Positions 53,340 through 64,000 of a stretch of DNA of 64,000 nucleotides are shown here, in pieces. The notes beneath the pieces are model-generated. The model was given only the letters and a program-made list of their open reading frames with translations. It was not told where the DNA came from and made no database searches. The stretch's first letter is position 1. Every line of letters starts with the position of its first letter. This stretch comes from Nannochloris sp. 'desiccata'. Its lineage: Eukaryota; Chlorophyta; Trebouxiophyceae; Chlorellales; Chlorellaceae. Where the stretch lies: the NCBI GenBank assembly GCA_019044685.2, contig JAGTXX020000010.1, positions 682,001 through 746,000 on the forward strand, given 5' to 3'. A program made the position numbers and the translations under genes.

Positions 53340-54321
53340 ATGCCAGTAGCAGCAAACGATGCTCGTATGCAGCGTGTTGCATTTGCACACCTTGTCGGCA
53401 ATGGTATCGACTACCTTGTGAAAAAATATGAGATCACTCTCGGGCGGAAGGCAAAAAATTACACTCCAGATGTGATAATGGGTGAAACAATGAGTGTTTC
53501 TAGACAACATGCGAAGATTATATTCAACTTTGATACAAGTAAGTCAAGTTTGGACCCTCTAAAACCAGCTAGAAGAGAGAAAGGCGTTATTAAGAGATGT
53601 TCAATGCCGCTTCCTTCCCACATTTAATTTCCGTTCAATTTCTCGACTATTCTTACTTTATTTTCTCATGATTACAGATCAATTTGAGCTTATAGTGTTA
53701 GGTCGTAACGGCGTGATGGTAGATGGCTCTCTATATGAACCAGAATATGGCCCTGTTCCTCTAAGATCGAAAGCATTACTACAGATAGGCGACACGTCTT
53801 TTTATTTTCTATTACCAAAAAAGTTATCCAAGCTCTTTCCTTCATCAGAAACAGAAATAGCAGCGGCAGCAGCAGGGAAAGGTAGTAAGCCTAATAATGC
53901 AGAAAATGGCAAAGAGGCGACTTTCGAGTCTGGAGAGGCAACAGGGGCAGGATCAGCAGCTGCAGCTGATGCAACAGCAGCACCGATACCGTCTACTGGG
54001 GCTATGCCAACACAGCAGCAGATGATTCGATTAATACAAGAAGCAGCGGCACGGCAGCATCACCAACATGTTATAGCAGCAAGTTTGACAGCGCAACAGC
54101 AACAGCAAGAGCAACAGCAGCGGGGTCTTAGTCCGGCACAACACATGCTGCGGTTGCAGCAGGACCAGCAGCAGCAGCAACGCCAACAACTTGCAGGAGA
54201 AGGTGGTGCAGGAGCAACTTTATCTCCGCAGCAATTGCAATTGCAACAAATGCGAATCCAGATGCTTCTACAACAGCAGCAATTTATCAACCAGCAGCAG
54301 CAGAAGTCGCCGCCCAACTAA
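53340..54321 (+). CDS. FHA-domain protein, plant FHA2-like, with Gln-rich tail
   Basis: Exons 53340-53538 and 53678-54321 join in phase to give 280 aa. The FHA domain (residues about 30-125) shows ITLGRKAKN, SVSRQHAKIIFNFD, LIVLGRNGVMVDGSLY and LLQIGDTSFYFLLPK. The arginine and SRQH of phosphothreonine-binding FHA folds are present. This sequence most resembles plant FHA2-type and fungal Fhl1-type domains, linked to transcription of ribosomal protein genes. After the domain the protein is Ala-rich and then Gln-rich (poly-Gln runs encoded by CAG/CAA), typical of transcription activators. Nuclear role inferred. Confidence 0.87.
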
Positions 54322-54595
54322 ATAGAAGCCAACAAAGTGCTAAATTGTCATTATCCTTTTGTATTTACTCGTTTGTTACTCTCTTCTAGTCTGTAAAACC
54401 AACAAACACATCGTGCATTACATTATTGATTGCATGTGCAAAGTGAAGAAGGAAGCATAAACGCAGTAATAGAAAATGAAGGGCACACCCGGCCGCTCAT
54501 TTGTTTTTGTTGACAGCGGTGGTTGGGATGGATGGAAAAAGAAATAACTAGTATATTCTACCTAAACAGTAAATTATGTAAACCTACGTCTACAT

Positions 54596-55439
54596 CTAAT
54601 CCATTTGCATGTCTGTATCACCTCCGGCATTAACAGGAGTAGCGCCCTCCATACCACTTGAGGGCACGACACCAAATTGGCCGCCTTCTTGCTGCTGCTG
54701 CTGCTCTCCTCCAGCCAGTTGCTGTTCTCCACCAACGTCTGCCTCGTCCTTGACCTGGTCCCATTCTATAGGGAACTTTGTGACACGTGGCTTATCTGCC
54801 AGAATGTTGCGCCATAATCTGAAAAGGAAAAGAGTTGAGTTTCAGAAAGGTTGTTTAAATGGCCAGTTGGCGGTAATTTGAAAAGATAAAATACAGAAAC
54901 GAACAAAGTTCGCAATCTTGCTGGGAAAATGATATCTGGACATGAACTTACAAATCTATCTTTGGTTCGGTAGGAGGGTTGTCCCTAAGTTCTTCTTCTG
55001 CGTATTCATTGTTGACATAGTACCCCACTCTTAGGAATTCTTGATTGCGATAAGAGCATGTCAGCAGAATGATGGTGACACCCACCACATCATCAGAGGG
55101 AATCTTAGAAAAGTCCGGAGGGTCGGCTTGGAAGACAAAGCGATACTGGCCGCAAGCTACAGGGCCAACAAATACAGCGTCCAAAGTTTGATCATACTTT
55201 TCGCTCTCTGCGGAGCCGACGTAGGTTAGCTTCCATTCTAAGTCTGCGCAAATTTGAAACATGGTTACGTACGTGTTAGAAGAAGGGGCAGTCCAGGATG
55301 GAAGTAACTGCTTGCAACCAAAATACTTACCGTCAGCCAAATCTGCAAGGCATTCGTATTGAATTTCAAACTGCAGGGGATTCGTGACTTTGCTAGGGTT
55401 GTCAAGAACGTTGACGTTCGTAACGTTGATTGCTGTCAT
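54596..55439 (-). CDS. ASF1: histone chaperone ASF1
   Basis: Exons 55439-55331, 55243-54952 and 54818-54596 join in phase to give 207 aa. The conserved core reads INVTNVNVLDNPSKVTNPLQ, ADDLEWKLTYVGSAESEKYD, VFQADPPDFSKIPSDDVVGV and KIDLLWRNILADKPRVTKFP. ASF1 binds H3-H4 dimers and hands them to CAF-1 or HIRA during replication and transcription. The C-terminal tail is acidic and Gln-rich, as usual. The first intron (55330-55244, 87 nt) is a multiple of three with no stop codon, so intron retention would add 29 residues in frame, breaking the core. Confidence 0.97.
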
Positions 55440-55940
55440 GCTGCTTAAAGGGGCTCTTGAGGCTGAAATGAGCACTTCAAATCAAACTGCTATTTTGAAT
55501 TTTGAAAGATGGACTTTCTCAATGTTGCAGAGCCTGTTCAAGTTTGCTGTTCTCGGGTTAGTAATTATAAGCTCGCAATGTCCTGTAATTAACACGGCAC
55601 GCGGTCCGTGTTTAAGCAGCGAAGCAAGTTCCTAGATCAAATTAGTTTGGTTGTTTAACAATCAATTTAAAGGTTCAAACCGAGCTTTATAACACTCTAG
55701 TATTCTCCCTACTAGATAGCTACGTGAAATAAAACTGAAAATAATTTACAATATGCGGTAGGAGAGCGGAATAGCCCTCTTCTATGCTATGCTTCGCCCA
55801 GAATAATGAACTGCAGCTCAGCTGAACAGCGGCTGTTCACCCAGAATCCCAAACCTGCAACCCTCCCTCTCTTCATTTTTGTTCTTCTTCTCTACGCACG
55901 GCCTCCTCGATTCTTTTTACATTCCAATTTGCATTACAAT
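55440..55940. other. intergenic: ASF1 promoter and TAF11 3' end
   Basis: TTACA (TGTAA on minus) at 55917-55921 and 55934-55938 lies immediately after the TAF11 stop. The rest is AT-rich with no coding signal. Confidence 0.4.
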
Positions 55941-56861
55941 CTATAACTTCATTTTCGGTCTCCCATTATGTTCTATCGACTCTACCAACCCTGCAGCCAT
56001 CAATCGTTGATACCCCTCCATCACATGTGTCGGTTGCAGTGGTCCCTTGTGATCATCTTCTTCTGCCACTCTTTTCGCCTCTTCTACGAGCTCCCCTACG
56101 AATGTTTTACTCACGGAACATAAAGCAATCATAATCTTACTCTGTGAATCAGGTTTGCTGCCAGAAATTACTTGGATTAGCTTCTTCATCGGTTCTTTCA
56201 ATGAAGAGCGACGAAACGACTCGTACCGTTGCTGTTGCTCCTCTGTTAAAAGGTTCATTATAGCCCTGTGAAGAGGGAATATAGAGAAAGAAAAGGGTAG
56301 AAAGAGGACGTCTGATGCATTAGAAACGAAGTTTAGAATATATAAAGGAGAAAACAGAGTTTTCCAAGAGGGAAGTAGTAGCTTGATGAAAGCCGAAAAG
56401 TGAAGGGACGGGGGCACGGTAACAAGAACGTGAGATAGAAACGTACGCATTATATACTCGATGCTGCTCAGGAGTGAGTTTCTCTACATCTATAAGGCCA
56501 TTTCCAATGCGTGGCATCGTTTCTAGAGCATGTTGCGTTGTATTTTGAATGAAAGAACGACCTGAAAGGAGGGGTAAAGAAAGAGTAAGTTCAAAATTTA
56601 CTTCAAAGGACGGTAAGAAGAAAAATGTCATCTAAGATTACCTAGAGCAGCGATTGGGGTTGTGTGTGCCGCTGGGAGAGGAGCTGATGTTGTTGTCTCC
56701 ATAGCCATGGGGATTGCCTCCTCTTCTTCTTCTTCCTCTGCTTCTTCTAAGGCGTCTTCTAAGAGGTTTTCAAGTTCGTCGGCCTCGTCAAGCATCTCAT
56801 CAGCAGTGCCTCCACCAGCCGGTGGTGCAGCCATAAAATCGGGCATATCATCTGTATCCAT
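55941..56861 (-). CDS. TAF11: TFIID subunit TAF11
   Basis: Exons 56861-56642, 56561-56447 and 56265-55941 join in phase to give 219 aa. The N-terminus is very acidic (DEADELENLLEDALEEAEEE). The histone-fold domain occupies the last exon: MNLLTEEQQQRYESFRRSSL, MKKLIQVISGSKPDSQSKIM, SKTFVGELVEEAKRVAEE, PLQPTHVMEGYQRL. This matches TAF11, which pairs with TAF13 in TFIID and contacts TBP/TFIIA. The middle exon is poorly conserved; its donor (GTACGT after AATGC) was chosen because it is the one that keeps phase. Confidence 0.92.
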
Positions 56862-57184
56862 CTTAAAATAGGTACTATTGGGAGAGATGCAACGTAGGTA
56901 GCGAGGTAATTTGAACTTTAATACAGCAAGTGATCCAGAAGGAGCAAAAAATTAAATGAATCTAAAACTCAAACTGATAGGCCCCGCGCTATAGAGAGCC
57001 TTAGAAACAAATCAGGCTGGCGATCATATATGTATTATAAATTATATTAACCGAAACTGGTCGAAATTCCTGCTCTTAGGCTGCTCGAGCGAAATTCAAG
57101 GGTAGCAAAAATATCCTTTTACTAGCAGCACGTGTCTCTTCTACATCTTTAATAAGTGTAATACTGAAATGAAGCTTCACTGAG
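56862..57184. other. divergent promoter region, TAF11 / hydrolase
   Basis: No element recognised; AT-rich. Confidence 0.4.
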
Positions 57185-59238
57185 ATGAATATCGGAGCTA
57201 TTTGGGACCAGGTAAGCGACAGATCAATTCATGGGATCAATCTCCAAGTCAAATATTATTTCTTTACTTCTCTACACCCCGCCACCCTATTCCTCACCAA
57301 TATAATCCCACTCTCTTCCATATCTTGCAGCTGGTCGGCGCGGTCTGTCGCCCACCAAGAGATATTTACGAAGAATCTGACCTCGTCGGCGGCAATCGAG
57401 CAGCATTCTCCTTTGGTGAAACACGTGCCCGCATCAAAAAATACTATCGGCAAGACGTAGAACTCATCAACACACGCAACCAAAAGCTCCGATGTAGTCA
57501 TTACCGCCCGTGTGTCGTCACTTCCAGCGATGGCAGGCTTCCCTGTGTTATCTATTGCCACACAAATAGCGGCAGTCGAAGAGACGCCGAAGAAATCCTA
57601 TTCACCCTTTTACCTAAAGGAATCTCCGTTTTCGCGCTCGATTTCAGCGGTTCAGGCAGAAGCGATGGTGACTGGGTCACTTTAGGTGCCCATGAAGTTG
57701 AAGACCTTTCCACTGCGGTTCAATACATACGGGAGGAAGGGTCCACAAGCACTCTCGCTCTTTGGGGACGGTCAATGGGAGCTGTGACCGCTTTACTCTA
57801 CTCTCACCGAGATCCTTCTATTGCGGGCATTGTGGTAGACAGCCCATTTTCCCGGTTGACAGATCTCATGCTTGAGTTAGCAACCGACACGCAGCAAGGG
57901 CTCAATGTACCGAGACCACTGGTGAAGGTAGCCCTGACGATGATGCGGAGATCTGTCCGTAAAAAAGCTGATTTTTGTATAGATGATGTGGCGCCACTAG
58001 ATCTCGCTAAAGAAATGTACGTTCCTGTACTGTTTGGACATGCGGAGGAAGATTCGTTCATTGCTGCGCACCATAGCGAACGGTTATTTGAAGCACATGG
58101 AGCGGATACAAAAAATTTCATAAACTTTGATGGTGATCATAATGGCGCTCGGCCAGAGTTTTGGTACGACTCTGCACTGATCTTCCTGCTAGGCGTGCTG
58201 CGTGTGGACGAGCTCGTGGGTCCAGAGGTAGATTTACATTCGATAGATTTAGAACATGCGCCTCATATGAGGGGAGGAGGGATTTATGTTGCTGGCATTG
58301 GCCGATGCACTACCGAGGGAAGCGGTGGTGGCGGGGGTGAGGGTGAGGGTGCTGGAGAAGAAGAAGGGGAAGGAGAAGCACGAGCTGTGTTGGTAGGTGC
58401 CGGAAGAATGAGAGCTGTAGCTGCACCCTGGGATATTTCACACTCTAGATTAAGCTCAGCAAATATAGAGAGCCCAATAGGAGAAAGGAGATTAAGTGGA
58501 AATAGGGAACGTAGTAGTAGTAGTAGTAGTAGTAAGTTAACCGATAGCGCCAAAAGAACGAGTGCAACAACAACAGCTGCTGCTGCTACTGCTGCTGGTG
58601 TTCGTGCCAGAGGGCCACGGCCACGGACTGCTGGCAATATCTCAGATTATAACGAAAATGAAGAAGAAGAAGAAGGTGAAGATGAAGACAACGAAGAAGC
58701 TATTATGCAGAGGGTTATTGCCCTATCATTAGCAGAAGCTCACTCTTCAATGTCACCGCCACGACCAGGAGCACTCGAGCCACAGGCACCGGTTTTGACT
58801 ACTGAAGATCGTTTCCCTGCTGCTGCCAGGGCGGAGAGGGAGAATGCTGCAACTGATGTGGCAGGAGGTGAAGGGTATGATGAAGACGCTGCTTTGGCAG
58901 CTGCTATAGCTGAATCATTGAACACATCTTCTCTTTCTCCTGCTGCTGCCGCTGTGCGTGCTGAGGTTAGCACCGCTGATGTTGAGCGATCGATAGCAAG
59001 TGAGCATTCTAAAAAAGAAGCAGATGTTGTACATGATGCAGTAGATTCCGTGCATCATCAGTTAGAAGATTTAATGGGTATAAAAGGAGAGACAGAAAAG
59101 GCTAGTAAGGACGTGCATGAAGAGGAGACTGCAGGACGGGTGCCAAATGAAATTTATACACCAGAAGATGAAGAAAAGCAACTTGAAGAGTATCTTGAAC
59201 AATTACGAGCTCAATCAGCTAAATTAGCTGGAAATTAA
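57185..59238 (+). CDS. alpha/beta-hydrolase with C-terminal UIM-like motifs
   Basis: Exons 57185-57211 and 57331-59238 join in phase to give 644 aa. The hydrolase domain (residues about 70-330) has PCVIYCHTNSGSRRDAEEIL, the HTNSG oxyanion region, VFALDFSGSGRSDGDW, the nucleophile elbow LALWGRSMGAVTAL (GxSxG), and a late Asp/His pair (FGHAEEDS; FDGDHNG). The rest is low complexity and acidic. It contains two ubiquitin-interacting-motif-like helices: EEAIMQRVIALSLAEA (from 58694) and DEDAALAAAIAESL (from 58879). Several plant serine-hydrolase relatives are known; the UIM part is read from consensus only. A ubiquitin-binding hydrolase is inferred. Confidence 0.83.
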
Positions 59239-59654
59239 AATTGAAGTGTACCTCACTCATCTTGAATACATATATCATGATCAATCAATAAAGTTTGAAA
59301 GAACGAAATTAAAATGAACATTTTGCCCTGCCCTCTGTTTCTTTCTGTTGTGTTTTATTTTTTAATGCTGTGCATATCGATGTATATATGAAGCATCCCC
59401 TGTAAGTCAAATCTTACTATAAAATGGACATGATACCACAGCATACAAGGAAATGCCTTATTTCTCCCTGGTGTTTTTGACAGCAGACAGCACAAGTCGG
59501 TGTTTGTCTCAAAAAAGGCGGTGCCTTGGCGTCATTATTTTTTTTAATAAATATTCCTTATTAATACGCATTTTGAACTAATTTTACAATAATAAAGAGA
59601 AAAAAATCAAATCCAAATTAAATCAGGTGTCTCTAACAATCTTTTCTGATGAGA
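59239..59654. other. intergenic, convergent 3' ends
   Basis: TGTAA at 59401-59405 (hydrolase side) and TTACA at 59584-59588 (squalene epoxidase side, minus) are likely poly(A) signals. No gene seen. Confidence 0.4.
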
Positions 59655-61363
59655 TTAATCTTGCTTGTTGAGAGTGCGCAGGCGCAACTCACTCGCAGCT
59701 TTCCTTATTTGCGGTCCAGGGCGAGGATGACGTGTCAGGAATGGCAAAAACACTGCTCTCAACCCTTCTGCAGCAATAATAGGGAAAATGATGCCACATG
59801 CAGAGAAAATAAGAAGCAAAGCAATCCATACACCACGAACACTGGGACGAGGCAGCAACAACCGACCAACACCATAAAACGCAACCATAAAGAAATGAGC
59901 AACCAGTACCGAGGGACGAGGATTTAATCCCGATAATAATGATACTGGCCCAGCAGAATACATTCCACCAAGCTTGAGATAATCAAAACAAGCTTGTTGC
60001 ATCTCTTCATGTGCTGTTGATCCAGTTGAGCAAAATACTTTGTATAAAGCATTGGCCAGAGTGTTAATAGTTGCAGAGACTGGTTTGCGGCGAACATAGA
60101 ACGCAGCAGTTGCATCAGAGGTAGTAATAGGATTGGTCAAGTCGGGAAGAGGGCGCAGCATCTCACACAGCAAGGCGGTATCAGCCAATGCGACAGTCAT
60201 GCCACCACCAGTCAATGGATGGCGCATATTAAACGCATCTCCAAGCAATAAAGCTCCAGGTTGATGCAATGGAGCTGAAGTGACTTGAGAATTCTGCATA
60301 GAACGAACTCTGCCTGAACGCAATGCAAGTTCAAAGGCTTCACGCAGTTGTTCAGGCAGTTGAGGGGCGATGGTGTCTTGCAAATAGCGCTGTAAATCAC
60401 CAGAGGCAGTAGAAGGTAATGTAGGACCAGGATAGTCAACTAAACATCGCACTTCTGTAGCGGAAATGGGATAAAAAAGAACAGGAGAAGGCTTTGCTAA
60501 AATAACATGCCCATATCCTGGATGAGGCAACGCAACGTCCTTCATCAACAGACCCACAAAATAGGAAGGGTGGTGGATATCAGGTACACTTAATTTTTTA
60601 CGGAAAATAGAGTACATGCCATCACACACCACAGTTAAATGAGCCAGAGCTACTACCTCTGCAGCATCGCTGGATGCCTTGTACCGAACACCAGTCACAA
60701 CCTGACCCTCTTCCCAAACCTCGCCCTTGTCGTTAATTAAACGCTTCACAGTACCCTGGCGCACAGTTACGTTGGGCGCAGCTGCTGCTGCCTCGCGAAG
60801 CTTTTGAACAAAGCGACCATGGTGGAAAGAGCGACCAGCAACGTCGTCGCCCATGCCTTCAAGTGGGTAGCCCATTTTAGCCTCGGCGCCAGCTTTGAAA
60901 AGACAATATCCTTTTACTTTCTGGGCACCAATGCCGTCCACACATTTCTCTAGACCCATACGCTTCAAAGCTAAATAACCACCAGGCTGAAGCAGCTCGC
61001 CGACAATTCGGTCGGGCTGAGTGAGATCACGTTCAAGCAGCAAGGTGCGGCGACCTTGCATTCCTTGCTCATATGCAAAGACTGCACCTGCAACTCCAGC
61101 TCCAACCACTATCAAATCCCATACCTATAATGTTTAGAAAAGGAAATTTAAGATTATTTTATAGAGTTTTTGAAAATTACCGATCTTGCAAGGAGAGAGT
61201 GGAGACAAGCTTGTTCAGTTATCGTATAATAACAAGACTACAAGCAACTCACTGGCGGGTCAACGCTTCTATCGTCTTGAGAAGGAATGGGAGGAAAAAC
61301 TACTGTGTCCTCAGGATTTAAAGAGGCTGTGCCTGGGGCAACCTGCTCGCCACCACGACCCAT
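59655..61363 (-). CDS. squalene epoxidase (squalene monooxygenase)
   Basis: Exons 61363-61253 and 61124-59655 join in phase to give 526 aa. The FAD Rossmann motif is WDLIVVGAGVAGAVFAYEQG (residues 39-58), followed by DRIVGELLQPGGYLALKRMG. The second FAD motif is GALLLGDAFNMRHPLTGGG then MTVALADTALL. The C-terminus has two hydrophobic segments (VLVAHFFMVAFYGVGRLL; VWIALLLIFSACGIIFPII), fitting ER membrane attachment. The enzyme converts squalene to 2,3-oxidosqualene, the first oxygen-dependent step to sterols. This is the conventional ERG1/SQE type, not the alternative enzyme of diatoms and relatives. Confidence 0.97.
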
Positions 61364-61788
61364 TTTGGATTATTTGAAATACTGACGCTTTGAGCGTCAA
61401 TCAATAAAAACTAGAGGATTAATGAAGGTATGAATTAAATAAATCTTTTTTTTGAAATTATCTGGCTAAAATAGAATCAATCTTTGTCTCAGCTCTGAAC
61501 AATGACTAGAACTACTAGACTTTCATAGATTAGTTGAATTTAAGTTCAGCAATAATCTAGATAAAAAAGACTCACAGTAACCTGGCACATCTTGGTCTAT
61601 GGCCAACCCACTGTGACAGGCCCTGTGTCCACAGCATGTGGAGGCCTGAGGCCTCCACAGGCCTCTCTTCTAGGTTCAAATTTTGGGAGTAAAATCAGCC
61701 GTTGTGCTTCTATAGTTTTTCTCAACTCTCCCCTAGAACAACAACAAATTCAACATTTCTAGGGCTAGATGTCACTTACATTAAACTG
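61364..61788. other. intergenic with perfect palindrome
   Basis: Contains a 10-bp inverted repeat, TGTGGAGGCC (61637-61646) and GGCCTCCACA (61650-61659), around TGA; a strong hairpin if transcribed. No coding signal otherwise. It lies upstream of squalene epoxidase and downstream of the ZCCHC17-like gene, so it could be a regulator or a 3'-end element. Confidence 0.5.
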
Positions 61789-64000
61789 TTAATGAGAACC
61801 AGAGTCACTGCTATTGCCACTAGAGCCACGCCTGTGCCGACGTTTCTTATGACGGTGACGATCTTTTTCTTTTCTATGTTTTGAAGATATTTTCTTATCC
61901 CTGCTTTTATGCTTCTTTGCTTTCTTTTCTCTCTTGGAATGCTTTACCCCGTAGGCTTCAAGAACGGCTAGGGCGTCTTCAACACTTTGAATAGGACCAC
62001 CGCTGTCGCCGCCGAGGCCAATAGGAGCGCCACTGCCAGGTGCAGGAAGTTGATCGTTTGAAGTCATCCATGACGGGAGAACATTACCACGTCCGCGACC
62101 CCTGAGGTGGAAGAGCAAGATAAGGTTAGTCAGAGAATGAGGAAATAAGGGAAGAGCAAGCGGTCCCAATCAGTCGGAAAACTAAACTAAACTAAACTAA
62201 AAACACCAACAAAAACCACTTGAGATAGAAATCATATAGACATAAATATGATTCAAGAACACAAAGTGCAACATCTCTCAATGATCTAAAATGCCAAAAT
62301 CAAACGTGCCACCTCGCGATGCGAAAGCATTACGATGGCTCGACGACTACCAAAAAGTATCGAAATGGCTCTCAAAATGGGATTTAGAGCATCTCATAGA
62401 AGAAAACAACGGCATCTACAAAATAAAAAACTTCTTCCCTCCATTTGTAGCTGAGGAAGCACTCAACATCTTAGAACGCCTTCCTGCCACGGCTTGGCTC
62501 TCTACTGCAGCAAAGGAAGACTACACCCATAATAACATCGAGCACAGCTTCTTATCCACAAAAACAGGATCTAAAGACCTGGAAATCCTCCTCCGTGTCT
62601 TCTCCATCCTTCTTCCAGACCATTTAAACGCCTTTAGTGCTGGTAAATATCAAATATCAGATAAAATTGACACCCACGATGATCGGGCTTATACCAATAT
62701 TAGAATGGAGGACACAGGGGAAGTTGTCCTGTGTTCTAGGGATGTGACGTTGGTCTATCACCTCACGAAAGATTGGACGGACGAGATGGGAGGAGCTTTG
62801 GTAGATCTAGAAACAGGTAAGAGCCAAGGGACAAAGGAAAATTCAAAAACAATCGTCAATTAAACACCGAATACACTGATGCATTTTTTTTATATTTAAC
62901 CTGCGTGTAGATACTAAATATATACCAGAATTTAATTCTGCTATAATATTCAAAGTCCCTCGATATCATCAAGTCGAGCCGGTACTGGAAAGAAGTCGAC
63001 CCAGGTATAGTATATTTGGATGGTACTTATTGCCAGGGAGACTGTACGAATTGTACGATGGGAAAAATACTAATAACGCCGATGGCGATGACAACGCACC
63101 AAAAGTTGAAGAAAAGGAAAGTGGAGGTACGCTCAAGAAGAAAGAAAAGAAATACAAGAAAAGAACAGCGGCGGCAGTAGATAATGAAAAAAATAAAAAG
63201 AAAGAAAAAGGAGAAGTTTTACTCTCTCAATGCAAGCTACGGCAAAGAATCTTAGCTCAATACGAGAAGAACCAGAAAAAGATCAAAGCAAAGTGTTCAA
63301 CGAACCCTCTATTTTGTAATCAGTAAACCCTAGGAAAAGAAAAACAAAGAAATAAATAAAGAACTTACATTGGTGGTAGCGTTTGTGGTCCACGAGGTTG
63401 TTGCCGTCTTACATCCTCTTGTTCTTCTTCTTCTTTCCTTCCTGCGGCCACTGCATATTCATCTTCTTCAGGTGCTAGAATATCATATTGTCTATCCCCC
63501 CCACCAAAATTAATTACATCAGCCTTTAAATGACCCCAATCAACTACCCCGCTGTTATGTTGCGCAACTCCCGCCGCAGCGGCGCCAATTGGTAGATGCC
63601 CTCTGTGCCCACCACCACCAGCACCGCCACCCTCTCCACGAGGTCTATATTTTACATGTCCAGGGTCTAAATCCGCCCCATCGCGTTGTGATACGAGTTT
63701 AATAGAACACCCTACTTTAGGATTTCCTCGTTCGTCTGGCTCTCCCAGCTCAACGACTTTTACAAAGACCTCTTCTCCTTGGGCAAAGACCTCTGAAATC
63801 GCAGTTATCCTCTCAGCATCCCCTTCATTTGGCGAGAAAGTTAAATGGTCGCTAATTTGTGAGATGTGTACTAGTCCGTACTTTCTGTACCCTTCGAGCT
63901 CTACAAAGATCCCAAAGGGTCGTACTTTCTGTACCGTTGCTCGATGGATGGAATACAACTCTGGGGGAGCATCGCTCACTTGGTGTCTACCCCCTCTTCC
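61789..64000 (-). CDS. ZCCHC17/pNO40-like S1 RNA-binding protein, 5' end outside window
   Basis: Exons 64000-63369 and 62101-61789 join exactly in phase (AT|G), with GTAAGT donor and CAG acceptor. The first visible residues (GRGGRHQVSDAPPELY) continue past the window edge, so the start is missing. An S1 domain follows: LYSIHRATVQKVRPFGIFVE, GLVHISQISDHLTFSP, VFVKVVELGEPDERGNPKVG. A Gly-rich linker comes next. After the join comes MGRGRGNVLPSWMTSND and finally a His/Lys/Arg/Ser tail. S1 plus a Lys-rich tail matches ZCCHC17/pNO40, a nucleolar and splicing-linked RNA-binding protein, although no CCHC knuckle is seen here. The 1,267-bp intron holds a complete gene on the other strand. Confidence 0.83.
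62291..63326 (+). CDS. 2-oxoglutarate/Fe(II) dioxygenase, nested in an intron
   Basis: Exons 62291-62816 and 62911-63326 join in phase to give 313 aa. The double-stranded beta-helix ligands are visible. The first His-x-Asp lies in KIDTHDDRAYTNI. The distal His is in VPRYHQVEPVLE, and the 2OG-binding Arg follows in RPRYSIFGWYLLPGRL. The GGALVDLE...YIPEFNSAIIF run is that of prolyl-hydroxylase-like (Ofd1/PKHD-type) oxygenases. Hydroxylation of a protein or small molecule is inferred; the substrate is unknown. A Lys-rich C-terminal tail (about 90 residues) is unusual. It lies wholly inside the 62102-63368 intron of the minus-strand S1 gene. Confidence 0.87.

Noticed and set aside
53960..54320. 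Minus-strand Cys-rich open frame
   Set aside because: It is the shadow of the CAG/CAA glutamine runs of the FHA gene on the other strand.
55660..55690. GGTTCAAACC resembling a tRNA T-loop
   Set aside because: No acceptor stem, D arm or anticodon arm can be built around it. The same holds for AGGTTCAAAT at 61671.

Overview
This is eukaryotic nuclear DNA from a compact genome, about 44% G+C by eye. It carries roughly 30 protein genes on both strands, most with 0-3 short GT-AG introns (about 86-282 bp; one of 1,267 bp). I saw no tRNA, rRNA, CRISPR array or complete transposon. Plastid-type genes (THF1/Psb29, a carotenoid-desaturase-like FAD enzyme, a DUF760 protein, a plastid-type MATE carrier) show a photosynthetic organism. 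A plant-type cytosolic pyruvate kinase, a DYAD/AMEIOTIC1-like domain, a plant FHA2-like protein, TGTAA motifs after many stop codons and a telo-box all point to the green lineage, most likely a chlorophyte microalga. The species cannot be named from the sequence.

Layout. 1-8 kb: the end of a NEDD1-like gene, a membrane alpha/beta-hydrolase, a GT61 glycosyltransferase with an apparent frameshift, and a plastid FAD oxidoreductase. 8-14 kb: V-ATPase subunit a and a DDHD phospholipase. 14.4-19 kb is the most unusual stretch. It holds a secreted FN3/Glu-repeat protein, a head-to-head pair of secreted Cys-rich paralogues, a chimeric pseudogene joining a piece of the Cys-rich gene to a piece of the neighbouring MATE gene, three of the four copies of a small hairpin-bearing repeat, and paired TTCGAGGCA motifs. 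19-31 kb: MATE carrier, DUF760, RPS26, alanyl-tRNA synthetase, a GT49 (LARGE/B4GAT1-type) glycosyltransferase, RPB6. 31-42 kb: BAH+DYAD-domain regulator, MDR dehydrogenase, a two-TM protein with QRFD repeats, a 70% G+C island, NAD kinase, coatomer zeta. 42-57 kb: proteasome beta2, pyruvate kinase, THF1, Rxt3, universal stress protein, RNF25-like RING protein, FHA protein, ASF1, TAF11. 57-64 kb: an alpha/beta-hydrolase with UIM-like motifs, squalene epoxidase, and a ZCCHC17-like S1 gene whose large intron contains a complete 2OG-Fe(II) oxygenase gene on the opposite strand.

Most genes are unrelated housekeeping neighbours rather than a pathway cluster. Loose themes are chromatin and transcription (RPB6, BAH/DYAD, Rxt3, ASF1, TAF11 and the FHA protein), secretory-path glycosylation (GT61, GT49, COPZ, V-ATPase) and the secreted-protein cluster at 14-18.5 kb. 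Exon joins were read by eye and checked by reading phase. Starts were placed at ATG.
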